Of a DNA stretch of 64,000 nt, positions 13,016 through 26,407 are shown in pieces. A model generated the notes under the pieces. That model did no database searches. It worked only from the letters and a program-made list of their open reading frames with translations, and was not told the DNA's origin. This stretch comes from Typha latifolia (Eukaryota > Streptophyta > Magnoliopsida > Poales > Typhaceae). A program made the position numbers and the translations under genes. Each line of letters starts with the position of its first letter. The stretch's first letter is position 1. The stretch covers positions 15,759,096 to 15,823,095 of the forward strand of contig CM034100.1 of the NCBI GenBank assembly GCA_019914945.1, in the 5' to 3' direction.

Positions 13016-13410
13016 TTTTTAATTCTAATCTTAATTGGTTTGGATAATGTGAGAACTGGATTTATTTTTCCTTTTTCTTTTTCTCTCACTTCTGGTGACA
13101 TTATTTGTACATGAAGGTTATAAGAGAAATATATGTGTTTGAAAACATGAGTCTTATATCATGTATAACATTAAGGAGGATGTTATGAAAGGATCTTTCT
13201 ACTACTATGAGGAGTTGAGCTTCTATATCAAACCTTGGCTTCCAACAATCTCAATGCTAGAACTCTGAAAGCAAATCAGAAGGAAATGAGAATCTCTAAT
13301 AGCAAATTTACTAATACCATTTACTAATTTTACTCATCAAAGTCACATAAATTGTATTTCTCCTATGCTATAATATCTATAACTCATCAAAGACTTAATG
13401 GTAAACGTGC

Positions 13411-13771
13411 TTTTTTTCTTTGCATGTATACCCCCTCTAAAATCCACATATATACCCTCAATATTTACTATTTGAATGGGTACCCATTAAAACTTTTATT
13501 GAGTTAACCAAAGGATAAATTTTGATATATTTAATAATAGAAGATTAAAAATACCCTTATTTTTTTTTGGATAATATTTCTCTTGTTATCTCATTTATTA
13601 AATACTTTAGATCTTAACACATACTTATCACAAAGTAACTACAAATAATAGGTTTTGAATGATATTCATGATGAAAATGTGAAATTTGGAAAGATATACT
13701 AGCAAATAAGGATTTTTTTTAATAAAATATAAGGAGGTTTTAAGGGGTATGCATGCAAAAAAAAATAATAA
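13411..13771. mobile_element. Inverted-repeat miniature element related to the one at 21258
   Basis: The left end reads CTTTGCATGTATACCCCCTC (from 13417) and the right end, read in reverse complement, TTTGCATGCATACCCCTTAA (to about 13764). These are imperfect terminal inverted repeats around about 350 bp of noncoding AT-rich DNA. The same TTTGCATGTATA ends bound the larger element at 21258-22649. No clear target duplication could be read here. Confidence 0.6.
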
Positions 13772-14280
13772 AAAAATAAAAAAAAGAAAACAAATTGTAA
13801 AATTATAAGCAAATTACCATGTCATAAGTTTAACTCCAACTCTAAATAATATTGTGGAAAAATTATTTAATGGTTGGTGGTTTGGTAGCTCATCTAAAAG
13901 CTCGGTGGGGCACTTTGGGTTGGCGCTTTGTGCGGTCCATATCTAGTCTTTGAGCTCATAAATGATAAAAAAAAAATAAATTCTAGCCAAATCTATATAG
14001 TCTTATAGTTAGGCTACCAAGTTCATGACCCATTAAAAATTAGTAGTGGGCTTTGATGGGCCATATACCCGAAAATCGAAGCCCATTTAACTTGAATTGC
14101 CCTCCTCTTCTCCATTGTTCGCTTCCAAGACCTTCGAAACCCTAGACCCAAACCCTCCGATTCCTCTCCTCTCCCATTCGAATCGCAGGGTACCAACGAA
14201 TGCCATGACGAATTCCTCCAATTCGATCTGATGCTTCCATAGTGTCACGAAGGACAATAATCTAAGAAGGTCAGCGGTAA

Positions 14281-17200
14281 ATGGCTTCTCTATTCAAGGT
14301 TTGTTCCGATTTCTCGGTTTGATTCGCTTAAATCCACTTGGAAAGTTGGGTTTCTTGATCAATTTTGCTCCCGTTTGTTCAGGATCCCAGCAAGCTCTCG
14401 GCTTACCGGGACCGGAGGTTTCCGGGCACTCAGGAGGAGTATGAGCACGCGCTGTTGACCTCGACGACGGTTTATATCGGTAATATGTCGTTCTACACGA
14501 CGGAGGAACAAGTTTACGAGCTGTTCTCGAGAGCCGGAGAGATCAAGAAGATAATTATGGGATTGGATAAGAATACCAAGACCCCCTGCGGCTTCTGCTT
14601 TGTTCTGTATGGCTTCTTTGATCTGTGCTACAAGATAGGAAGTTAGTTCGTGAGAAATAATAATAATTATTATACTTCTCGTAGTTATTGATGTATGTTC
14701 TCATTTTTTTTAAAATACTAAATTGGGTGCATTGTGTGTGCTACTAGGCTGTGTTTAATTGTTTTGAGATCATGCTTAAGATATATCTATTGAGCTTTCA
14801 TTTGAAATCTGCTAGTTGAAACTAGGGATCATTTCTTGCTGACCATGTTCTAGGATTAGCGCATAATTATAATCTTGATAACTGTGTCAGATGGATTATT
14901 GGCATGATTGTGTTTAGTCCTTACTTTTGGCAATGCTGCATGGTTGATAATGTTAGAAAACATGTTATAGTGGAACGTTGTGAAATTGGTGTCCAAGTAA
15001 TTGGCCTATATTCAAAAGAGGCATCAAATACTATGTGAAACAGGATAAAGATGGTTCTTCTAAACTAGTTGTATACTTGTATTCTTGGTGAGGAGTTCCA
15101 GGATGGTTATAAAGGATATAAAGGATATAAAGGATAATGAGGCAGATAAAATCGGTGCAGGTGCAATTATACTGAAATTGTCAAGTATTATCAGGAACAA
15201 CCTTGAGAATGGACATTTGGTTTTGTCCCTTGAATGAGTTACTTCCTTTCTGTTTTAGTAAATAATATTCTTTAATGTAATCCTCTAGGCCTCTACTTCA
15301 AGATATTGAAGGGAGGAAAGAAAATAGAAGGATAGTGATAGTCTATAAGTAAGAAGTATCGACCCTTTTAGCTACCGCTTTGAAGCACTACATTAATAGT
15401 TAATTTTGGCTTAGGATGGCATCAGAGATGAACTTGGGCATCTTTTAACTATTTAAGGTAGCCAAAATACATAGCATGGTGGAGAAGGCGGAATAACTGC
15501 CATTGTGGCACATTGTTGCTGCCATGACCTTTTTTTTTAGGACAATGGTTATGTGCTTTTAAAATAATGTTTCATAATTTAAACTTGCCCTCATTTGGTT
15601 TCAATGTTATAATCTTCTAGTTTGTACCTTTTCTGTTCTTAGTTTCTTAACCCAATGTCCTTGCAAGAGCTCTTTAGCTTTTATGGGCCTTTCTTGTTCA
15701 TTTTGTATTCTAGTCACTTTTGGCCCTATACGGTGTCTTTGTGTTTCTTTTCTATGCAGATACTATTCTAGAGAGGATGCTGAAGATTCAGTGAAATACA
15801 TTAGCGGGACAATACTTGATGATCGCCCAATTCGTGCTGATTTTGACTGGGGGTTTGAAGAAGGCAGGCAGTGGGGTCGCGGACGAAGTGGTGGACAAGT
15901 TATTTCCTGCTTCTTTGCAGCTACATTTGTAAACTAAAAAATATTATTCCTTTCAAAGGAACTTATGCTTATACAACATATCTTTCTCTGAACAGGTGAG
16001 AGATGAGTATCGTACGGATTATGATCCTGATATCCTTTTCATACATATTACTCAAAAATTTCTTTGTCGTTCTTGTTTGTACCTACTTGTTGCAAATATG
16101 ATTTTAGGTTGATGAGATTTGTCCGGTTTTTTGTTCAAATTTTTCAACGTATGCGATTGTGCCTCAGTATGTAACAATCTCTTCAGCAATTAAGGTAGGC
16201 TTACCTTCCATGGACCCTGCATTGGCAGGAGATTTTACCTTCGCATGCTTTTTAAGTTAACAGAAATTATTCTTTTGCATTAACTACTTTTGCTCTATCT
16301 GTTACTTCTATTTCCTTAACAAATGATACGTAGAGGTGGCTATGGGAAACTGGTCCAGAGAGAGCTAGAGGCACAGAGAGAATTAGTTGAGTATGGCGGA
16401 GGTTCATTAGATGCATTCCAACCTCAGTGTAAGTTTTGAAGTCAATAATATTTTGCACTTCTTCCTTTGAAAGTTTAGTACCATTAACTGTTACTAGTAT
16501 TTCCTGATTTCAGTTTACACTTTGACAAATTAAAATGCTTTCCATATGAGAGCTTATTGATTTGAAACTGTCCTTGCTTCCATCTCTTATATTGATGTTA
16601 GTTTACAAGATTTTGATTTTAGTAATCTAATGTGAAGCAGGGGTTATCCGACCCTACTGTTTGATTGATTCATACCCCTTTCCCTTACTCGCTTGGTCCT
16701 CTCATGTTAATGTTTCCTGCTTACATAATAATCTGTTCAGCATTCATTGATATCTAAATAATTCGGCATAGTATCCTACAGTAATATGTATGCAAGATCA
16801 AATGATGAAAAAGGACATGAAGTGATTTTTGGAGGCGTTCTTGGAAAGAGATATGGAAGGGATTTTGTACTTTATTCCTAGTGAAAGTATTATCTAGTAC
16901 AGTAATCTGAGGGAAGGTGATCTTCTGAGTAGATTTAATTTATGTGGGAGTATTTTTAGTAACATGGTCGGATCAGAATTAGAAAGTAGAAACCTCTAGG
17001 GTTTAAAATACCTATTAGAGGCAAGCCTAGAATGTATTATTAGTGTAGAAATTAACGACTAGTTGAAATTAATGGTTATAGAAGCAGTTTTTTTTTTTCG
17101 CACCCATTTTTTCAGCTGAAGTAAAGAAAGTGTTGCTGAAGTAGCATTGGTGGGGCAGTAGTGCAATCATTCTTGCTGTCTAGGGCAGTGTGAAGGACTA

Positions 17201-18471
17201 CACAACAAAGATCTGCCTAAACACAAGTTCATTTTACGCTTTTAGCACGTAGAGGATACAAATTTCAAGTTAAAACATTGTGGTAAAAGCAAAGATATAG
17301 AACTGGATACTTTTATGAAAAATATCTCACTCATCAATCTCTTCTCTACATTAATTGGATATATCTGGATGATTATATGCATTACAGTTTACACTGTAGT
17401 GTATCTGTACTCGGTCTTGTCAATTCTGAATATTTTGATTGGTATTACAACAAGAGGTAAGTTCTTATGGTTGTACATGACAATATTTTGACAGAAATAG
17501 TTGATACAAGTATCCTTATTGAATGAAACTACAATGTTATTGTTAATCTCAGACTTGTCCATTTTCTGAGGGAAACAAGGATCTGCATTTTTACGCAATA
17601 AATAATACATATGCTCATATGGGAAGACAAGATAACACTCATGTTAGGAGCAGACTAATCTGCCATTTTGCTTGTAATCTACTTGTGTGAATCTGTCTTT
17701 TATTCAGAACTTTATATTTGTGAATAATTGTGATATATATCGACTACAAGCAATGTTAGTATAGGCAGTCCGAAAACACGTGATACGGTCATTAATTGTT
17801 GGTTATAGAAATTATGCTAGTAGTTTACTGTCAGGTTTCTTTTGAGGTGTTTGGGAAGTCTGATGATGGTTCTTTTTTGCTGATTAGATCATTGTATCCA
17901 AGTGTTTAACATTTCCTTTTTTCATTGCTTTTCGAAACGAAACTCTATTTTTTAATTGTAAAGCTATATATTCTGAAAGAATATTAGGTTGTACATAAGG
18001 TTTTTCAACTCTTGTGATTTTCAAACTGCAGATGGCAGGCAGGGTGGAGATCGAGGACATGGGGGCTCATACAGGCATGGTAGAGGTGTGTATTTAATCT
18101 CCCTGTTTCACTTAATACATCTCTTTGAAAGGAAAATTTGGCATGTGAAGCCCATTTTGATGTTGAAACAGATTATCATCGGAAAAGATACCGTGATGAT
18201 GATAGATCTGCACCTGAAATGTCAAGGAGAACATCTGATTATGAGTCCAGGAGAAACTCTGATCATGATTCCAGACCGGTAAAACATATTTCTCTACCTA
18301 AGCTTTGGAACCTCCTTTCACTTGGTTCATCCTAGAGTAGGAACACCTCTCTGGAAAAATCAGAATCACCAAGAATCTTTTATAAATTCTTTACAGGAGA
18401 GGAACCCTCGCTTCCGAGAGAGTGGTGACTCCGATGACGATGAAGATGATGATAGGAAACGTCGCCGTTGA
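14281..18471 (+). CDS. CBP20: Nuclear cap-binding protein subunit 2 (CBP20), 249 aa, 8 exons
   Basis: Exons: 14281-14298, 14383-14606, 15760-15898, 15996-16029, 16330-16428, 18032-18085, 18172-18278, 18397-18471. Phases close to 249 residues, close to plant CBP20. An RRM spans about residues 28-110: [20 protein letters not shown] (RNP2 in VYIGNM), then [17 protein letters not shown] (RNP1), then [20 protein letters not shown], which holds cap-contacting aromatic/acidic residues in the family. After [20 protein letters not shown] comes a Gly/Arg-rich then acidic tail ending [12 protein letters not shown], a plausible nuclear localisation signal as in plant CBP20. CBP20 binds the m7G cap together with CBP80 and acts in splicing and miRNA processing. 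The intron 16030-16329 is AT-AC (U12 type); the reading YDP-G-RGGYGKL closes only if that intron is used. Confidence 0.97.
16030..16329 (+). other. AT-AC U12-type (minor spliceosome) intron in CBP20
   Basis: The 5' splice site reads ATATCCTTTT, matching the U12 consensus ATATCCTT exactly. TTCCTTAAC at 16312-16320 is a perfect U12 branch-site consensus, about 10 nt before the terminal AC at 16328-16329. Removing exactly this segment joins G to GT and restores Gly in the conserved DPGRGGYGKL of CBP20. No GT-AG alternative gives the family sequence. Confidence 0.93.
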
Positions 18472-19516
18472 ACTAGACAAGAAATGTTACCTTTATTTTC
18501 TTTTCCCTGATGAAAAAAGTTGGGACTTAGACGCCATTTCATTTCATCGCCAGATTCGAATTCATGTTATGTACTGCAACTAGAAATTAACCAGTTTGCC
18601 AAGCTGGCCCTTGTTGTATGCTACATAAGCTTTTTCTTAGCTCAGGTTTTTTTTTTAGCTCAAGTTAATCAACTTCCTGACGATTTTATGAATTTTACTA
18701 TCACATCCAGAAAACGGTAGTGCTTTTGCTATCAGATGTTACCACGCTTAGAAGCTTTACAACTACCACGTTCCAGGTACACCCATTAGCGATTTCTTAA
18801 CGAGTCTATTGAAAATTGGCAATCCAATTACACGTTCAAAACTACAAGTCTCTCAGATAGGAAACAAGCCGGACATTCAAACATAGCATTTACGACTGGT
18901 AGGTGTGAGGAAGTCTATTTTATTCTCCAAACCTCCTCACACATGAGATCCCAAAAATTGTTCACTAGTTGCTCGATCCTTGGGCGTCTCTATATTCTCC
19001 CCGGCCACCAGCTTCCATACTTCGATCAATCCACTACCTTCAGACCGGTATGTATTACCAACGAAAAATACACCTGTTTTATTTCATTCTAACCCTTGCA
19101 CTTATGTGGACGTGGGAATGGCCGTATCATTCAAGCATCAGGTCTTCATAAAGATTATGCGATGAAATAATCAAAAGATAGGTTCAACAAATCGTAGACC
19201 CAAAAAGAAATTGAAAGAATCAGTTATCTAAGCCGTAGGGGCAAACAGAGAACGTTCAGATGAAGATAGCAAGTTTACACTAGATGCAACTCTCTAGATC
19301 TGTAGTTACAGCATGCAGACTCGAATATTTATACAGAACTAATGCACTAGTTCACAATTCAGAAGGTGTATAGATCAGAGATTTAACTTTCTGATCAACC
19401 TTATAACCTCCACCTGAGACCACTTCTCTTTTGTATCAGGAAGCAAAGGCTTTACACAACTTGTCACTGAGTCCTAGAGAGAGGGGAGGGGGGTGAGAGA
19501 GATGACAATTGGTTGA

Positions 19517-22500
19517 TCAATGGATTGGATGATATTGTGTGATTCCCCGCTTGGGAGGTAGCTTCCTCAAGATGAAGAGGACCAGAGCTGAAGGGAGAAT
19601 TTCCACCAGCTGCATATATTGAGGAAAATGGTGTCAGTGTATTATATTAAGAGTAGAATCACCAGGAAAACAGGATTTGTCAAAAAGTGTGATGATAGAA
19701 CAAACTTAACCATTTCTATAGTTTTGTTAGGTTGAAATTCAGGAAGAATTATCTTGTTGCCTACTACCTTTTTTCCACAAATTACACCGTTTTATATCAA
19801 AACCAGGTGATCCACTAGCCCACCATCAAACTATCTATTAATCCAAATAATTGATACTCACATTCAGCTAAGTAGGCTATACATAATGAAGAGATGCGTC
19901 ACTTCTGCAACTGGATCCATATCAAAGAACAATGTTTCTTGTAGTAAAGCTATCAGCCTATCATTCTAACAAAGCGAGCAAGTTGCTTTCATAATTCACA
20001 TGAGAGAATGTTGACGTTTCTGTTCTAGCGACTTCCCAACAAAGTAGGCAATAGATCTAGTCAAGTTTCATCTTATATTCTTATCATAGTGTGCTGTTTC
20101 AAACATACCAAGTAGTACAAGAAGTTGAGCACTGGATGGTTCAGGACGTCAAGGTCTGCCGCTTTATCGAATGCATTGAAGCACATCTGTTAAAACACAT
20201 AGTTCAATTTGTGAAACTTTAAATAAAGCACTAAACAAACTGGTGTAATTACATAAGTACGACTCTCAGCAAGATTAGGGACAAGATTTATTCTTACCAT
20301 TATGCATCTCACCAAGAAACAGGAGAAGCATATTGTGGTTACATAACCAACCTATAGAAAATTACAAACAGAAAAGGAGTAGGTCAGTCAAATGCCAAAC
20401 ACTGTCAATAGGAGTTTTCATATCCAAAAGATGATCCAAAATATACCTCCTGCAACTTTTTGCGCCTTCCTTTAGATTCAACAGGAAATCGTCGCAACAT
20501 CAGGAAAAGCCTAATAGACACGACACATAACACATTAACATAGACACAACAAATAACACATTAACAATGCACTGAACTAAAAGACTCATCGACCTAATAT
20601 AAGGTATATATGTTCTGATGTGCTGAAATTGTGTAAAATAATAAAGTCCACATCCTCAGAAGGATGCAAATTATTTCAAGCATGGTACATTAGAATGGGA
20701 AGTATTAGCAATTACATGCTTCTGTAGTTTAGCTTGATACTAACACAATTCAACCATTTGCATATCTGATTTTATAACATTACATCAATAACTTTGAGAA
20801 CAATGATACTACTATGCATGGAAACCACATTCAGCTACTGGCAATATAATCAAATGTTCTTAAGTGGAAGCTAAACCCTGATTCATACTGAGGCCTTAGT
20901 AGCCATAAAATATAAAGGAGTGTTAGAAGACTGAATTGGTCAAGCAATATGATAAAATATTAAAACGTTCTTGTGACACTCAAATTTGATCCATATTAAT
21001 TGATAAGTTCACCTATATTACTTGCCAAGTTTACCTAATCCAAATGCATTTAAAGCATGTATCGAGCCCAACATTGAAACTAGTTATTAAAAGGAAGAAA
21101 ATTGACACAGTAAGGCTAATATGTTGGTAATTAGGATCAATGGAAGTATTCAGCATTCATCTCTGCAAGGTTGTAAGTAAATATATGTTTCTAAAATGAG
21201 TTTCAAATCCAAACACGAAAACCAGCTATTAAAAGGAAATAAGACAGAAATAACTCTAGGTTTTTTTGCATGTATAGCCTTAAAAACAATGAAGCACCGA
21301 CAACTCTATTTGGGGGAGGTGTCCCTGTCGAACACGTGTCGGACACGGACACGCGTCGGACATGCATGGGACACTTGTCCGACATGGGTTAGAGGTGCCG
21401 TGATTAAAAATAAATAAAAAATGAAATTAGACATGGTGTTGACATGGCGTGGACACGACATGTGTTATTGGGTGAAACGAGTTGGGTTTGAATCACTTTT
21501 CACTAACCTGGTTCCACACCCAAAACGAAATAACTAAACCCCTTCATCTCACAGCCCCAATCAACACCTAGCCCTAAATCCCCAAATCCTCACTGCCCTT
21601 AAACCCTCTCACCTAAAACCCTTGAGCGGAGTAGTGCGTGAGGCGACGACGATCGTCTGAGCTAGTCCAAGGCGACGATCGCTACGGGCTGCTGAGCGAG
21701 GGCGACGGGTTGCTGAGCGAGCGCAATGGGTTGAGCACGATGAGGACGACGGATTGCTACGATGAGGTTCTTCTCTCTCTAATGCTGATCTCTCTTCCTC
21801 CGTCCCTCCCTCTCTTACTCTCTCTCTCTCTCTGCCTCTCTGCTCTCCTTTAAAGCCTTTCAATTTATTTGCTTTATTTTTTTTATATTGATAGGGGCGA
21901 CACTGCGACAATTGTTTCCTTTATTTTTTTTATTCCGATAGGGCTTAATCTTAAATTTAAATTTCTGTTAGTTATTTTAATTCTAATTAGTGTGATAAAA
22001 TGTTAGTTATTTTAATTTCTGTTTATTACTTTTTTTATACGGACAGTTATTTTTTACATCGATAGAGCTTAATCCCAATTTCTCCCTCTAATTTCTTTCA
22101 TGTTTCCTCTCCGTTATTAAAATTGTTAAATTATATTAAAGCTTCTCTCTTTGTTAACTTGTTAATCTGCTAATACATATCTATCTATTAATGTAGTTTT
22201 ATTGCGGTTGAAGAAAAATGAATACTGAAAATAGTCCTGATTCTTATAGCTTGATGTATGTGTATTTAACACTATTAGATCGCAAACTTTTATTTTAGAT
22301 GTATTAATAACATATATATTTTTATTTATTTATTTATTTCGCCGTGTCCTTATCTTATATTTTCAAAATTTGCCGTGTCGCCGTGTCCGTATCTGTGCTT
22401 TATTGCTTAAAAATGACTCAATACTTTAATAAATAAAAGTTTTAAAAAATACCCTTAACCAAGATAAATTTATTCTTTTAAGGAGAAAATTTATGGTTAG

Positions 22501-25500
22501 TTAACTCCAAGAGGTCTATACAAAAAATAAGATTGTAAAAGGTATATTAGCAAAAACCATATATTTTGAGGGGTATACATGTAAATATTAACTTAAGAGG
22601 GTATACAAGCAAATAAGGGATTTTTGAAAAGTACGTATGCAAAAAACTCATAACTCTGACATGTTAAGAACAACTAAATTAGTTAAAAAGAGATATAACA
22701 TTCTAAATTTCTCACCTTCCTCCATAGAGAAGAAACCCAAGAGCAGCAAACAATGAGACACCTGCTAGTATAGGACTTCTATAATTTTCAGGCATACAAA
22801 TATTATTAATTAAAAGAATAAGATACCAAGTGATCAAAGATTCGACCTGCAAAGAATATCTTTGACAAGATTAGAACAGATCGAACGGGCTTCCACCACA
22901 AAAGCAACCAAAGAGCCACCTAGAAGATGTTTGAATAAGTTAACTTCTGATGTGTGAGGCACAAATATGTAGGAAGATGACAAAATTTCTCGAACTATTA
23001 CCCACTAAATCAGTAAATATTGAGTTATTTTCCAATATTAAAGGGAGATAAAGGTGTCGATATAGCTGGAATCTCTAGTCCAAGTTCAAATTATTTAAGA
23101 TAACTTGCAGAGATCCAATCAGATATATCATAGGCATTAGGTCATCAAGAAGATGAAAATTTAAGGATCTTAAACACATCGAATTTAATATTCTCCATGA
23201 ATTGTGTCTAATGTGCATTTGTGCAATGAACCAACAGATAACAAAACTAAAATGACAAAGTCAAATAAGAAAATGCCATGTCAGGACTCAGACATAAGAA
23301 ATGAATAGCAGGGGGTGGGACCTGCTGGCATAACACAGTCATACTATGATTCAGTTAAAATCTGATTTCTCCTAAAAGGTATGTCTGTGATTAAAACAAA
23401 TCCAAGCAACCTAATAAAAGCATTTGCAGATCATAACTGCTTGGACTCATAAATCATTTTCTAAAATCTAACTTTATTTTGGATAAAGTTTCTCATCAAA
23501 CTAAGGGCCATCATATTTGACATTGCCACTTCAAACAATCACATTCCCCGCTTCATCTATATGTCACCTTGCAATATGTTATTCTTACTATCTCTGCCAC
23601 TCTATTGAATATCAATCACTTTCCATAAATTATATAAATGTGTCTTCTACGTTAGCAAATTCTTATTGTGGATTACAGTAGTTGCTGTCAACTGTCAATA
23701 TAAGGAGATTGTGGGCTGGCCGTATGTAGCCTGAAGGATAATTTATGCAGGCAGAAGAGATGAAAATGACTTCAAGGTTTAGGGATTCAATTTGCAGTCT
23801 TGTAGTCCATAATAAACCATGTGTAAACTTCAGTTACTCTTGTAGACTAATCTCCCAAGTATTTCTGGTTCTCTTCCATCTAATTAGTTAATTGTCTCAA
23901 TTTGTGACAACATTGCTCTACTTTTGTTTACTAGATGAACAGAAAAAAATAGAAAAGAAAAAAAGAAAAAGCCACAGATAATACAGTGTAGTATCAGACA
24001 AGTTCTGATTTAGCAGACCGATTCAACCCCACTACGCATGAGCACCCCTCTCAGCCTTGCATCTATCCACAGGAACTTTCAATTTCTCAACATCAAAAAT
24101 TGACCAATCCCAGCCCACCAACATCTTTCGGCCTCTAGTCTCCTAAAGTAATGTAACAACAACTGAGCACTTGTTGTAGATGGGAATTGTGTGTCATGAT
24201 GTATTAAGTTATTTCTTTTTAAAGCACTCAAAACACCATATCAAGAACCATTGTTGCCAATTGCATTTACAACAATTATTAGAGATAATTACACTTAGAC
24301 TCCCTCAACTGTTGCCCATTTTCATATAGACCTCCCGTTTATTTGTCACCTGTTGACCCTCTTAATTATGCAAAACCTCCAAAATGCCTCCTCTTTAGTT
24401 ATATGTTAGATTTGTTTTATTAAAAAATGATATGTTAGTGTCGTATGATCAAAGTTGGGAGTAAAATAATTATTTAATATTTTGCATTAACATTATGAGA
24501 GAGGTAAGAAGTTTTTCGTAGTTTAGGGAGTCAATGTATACCAAAAAAGAAAGAAAGATGAGAGGGTGCATGTAAAAATTGGTAATAGTTTAAAAGGGTC
24601 TTAGTGTCATTATCCCTAATTATTAACAATTACATTGAATTTCAATGGAATGTTGTGCCTGAGATATCACGTTTCCCATTTCCAGAAATTTAGGTACTTC
24701 CATTAACAGCCAAAATTATAAAAATAGATTAAAGCTAAATTAGTATTAAGAAACCCCAAGGAATCCTCTGATAAGGGCATGACGGCTAGGAACTTGTGCC
24801 ATAATATGCCATCCACTTATCAATAACTTCTAGGAAAAACGAGTAAAATAAAATCATCAGAGGTAGCAACTTTTATAATTGTTTTCATGGCTTCAATATC
24901 ATAGAAGCAATAGCTTACACACATAAATTGGAAACCAAATGATATGAAGTGTAAATAGAAACACAAGTTAACTAGAAAAAGCTGTAGCTATTACTTCCAG
25001 CTGTCAATTTGATTAAGATTTACATCAGCTGTTAATTTGTTGAGCATAATAATCCTATTTTCCAGTATGCAACCACTAGTCAGTCATAACTCACCAAGCG
25101 ACGAAGTCATGACATTCATCCCACTATAATAAAGTACTCAACAGAGTAATGGAAATTCTCAACATAAGGGAAAGCAGAGATGCCCTAAAACATAATGTTA
25201 ACAGAGGTTTAGTAGTAGTATCTATTATCTTTACATCCTTTTATTTTTTTTCTTGCTTATCAATTGCCAAATATTTTCTGTTTTTTTCCTAACCAAGTAA
25301 GCAACTGAAATGTCACCAAGCCAACCAGCATACAGAATATCAAAACAGTATATCTGTGTTGAAAATATCTAGCCACCTTAATTTTTGCATTAAAAGATCC
25401 AGTGGTCCACATGATGGTCCCAAGTCCCAACCTAGGACCTAGTTTCCTGTCTTATATTACAAACAAAATCCAGAGGATCAAAGCAATCAATTATAGACAT

Positions 25501-26407
25501 ATCGATAAAGCAAATCACCTACAATTCTTGAGGTCAGCTTACCTGAATCGCATACACCACTCCATTGATTGTATAGAAACTTGGTCTAAGCCCATCAGTG
25601 GACACTGCACGTGCCTGCCAAATTCCAATTTACAGAAACAAAATCAGGAACTAAATCCACATCTGTCTGTGATCGCATGGAACAGAGACAGATCAAAACA
25701 AGATTCACCAAACCTGATAATAAATTTCAGCCCAGAAGAGAACTAGAAGAGCGTAGGTTGTGAAGAACGCAAGACCAGGCAAATCAAGAAGAACATGTTG
25801 GAAGATCTGAAATCACACAAGTTTACATACATATGTTGCTGCACTTGATTCAAATCTAACACAAACATACCTAACGATGTAACCATACCTCAGGATGTAT
25901 GTGCTGCACATTCCGACGTAGCGCAAATACAATAGAACGAACTACACAATTAACAGAAGAAAAGTGTCATCGCACATAGATAATTCATAAAAAGAAAACA
26001 GGGATACATACATCCGTTCACCAGGTAATTCAAGAAGTGGAAGACCTTCTGCGTTGTCCATCCATACTCCGGTACTCTACATTCAATTCTCACCAGTTGG
26101 ATCTACAGCCAAGACAAACATCTCGTCACCCTAATCATGTACGTTTCTCTATACCAGATCAACAATACTTCATCATCCTAGTCTCCAAGCAAGAAAAGTA
26201 TAACCTCTCGGAGATCTAAAGAATCCAATCTCTAAACCCTAACGGCTGCGAATAACTTACCAAAGCGACGGCGCCGACCAAACCATAGAGCCCGGCGAGG
26301 GTGTGGAAGATCCGATCCTGCCACATGGCGGAGTTGTTCACCTCGTCCCACCAACTCACGGCGCTCTCGAGCGCCACCGCCGCCACGTGCGGCACCGCCG
26401 ACGCCAT
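19517..26407 (-). CDS. TOM1/TOM3-family multipass membrane protein (DUF1084), 291 aa, 10 exons
   Basis: Exons in transcript order: 26407-26261, 26102-26012, 25941-25889, 25806-25714, 25614-25543, 22846-22716, 20510-20447, 20351-20298, 20186-20109, 19609-19517. Phases close to 291 residues, the normal family length. Recognisable blocks are [120 protein letters not shown] and [19 protein letters not shown] near the end. About seven hydrophobic segments are visible. These plant proteins sit in the tonoplast; relatives in the TOM1/TOM3/THH1 group were found as host factors for tobamovirus replication. Which branch this belongs to cannot be decided here. Exon 6 begins with an unusual stretch ([15 protein letters not shown]). 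I start at MASAVPHV; an upstream in-frame Met at 26449 would add 14 residues. Introns 5 and 6 (2.7 and 2.2 kb) hold mobile elements. Confidence 0.93.
21258..22649. mobile_element. Inverted-repeat DNA element with 8 bp target duplication, interrupted by a hAT-like element
   Basis: Ends are AGGTTTTTTTGCATGTATA on the left and, in reverse complement, GAGTTTTTTGCATACGTAC on the right. The direct repeat ATAACTCT flanks both sides (21250-21257 and 22650-22657). Without the inner insertion the element would be about 270 bp and noncoding. It shares ends with the element near 13.4 kb. It lies in intron 6 of the TOM-family gene. Confidence 0.65.
21287..22405. mobile_element. Nested hAT-like nonautonomous element (about 1.1 kb)
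   Basis: Flanked by a perfect 8 bp direct repeat CTTAAAAA (21279-21286 and 22406-22413). The ends are imperfect inverted repeats: CAATGAAGCACCGACA on the left and CAATAAAGCACAGATA (reverse complement) on the right. Subterminal runs of GTGTCGGACACG-like and CCGTGTCGCCGTGTC motifs resemble transposase-binding repeats. Inside is a GC-rich leader-like segment (about 21540-21860) with a CT-rich tract but no transposase. An 8 bp target duplication with short inverted ends points to hAT. Confidence 0.72.
24281..24617. mobile_element. Inverted-repeat miniature element in TOM-family intron 5
   Basis: Left end AGAGATAATTACACTTAGAC and right end (reverse complement) AGGGATAATGACACTAAGAC match at 17 of 20 positions. 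AATTATT lies directly outside both ends (24274-24280 and 24618-24624). The 337 bp interior is noncoding. This is a MITE; the superfamily is not clear from the ends. Confidence 0.7.

Noticed and set aside
21609..21911. GC-rich frames inside the nested hAT-like element
   Set aside because: No transposase or host domain is visible; the composition reflects the element's leader-like core.
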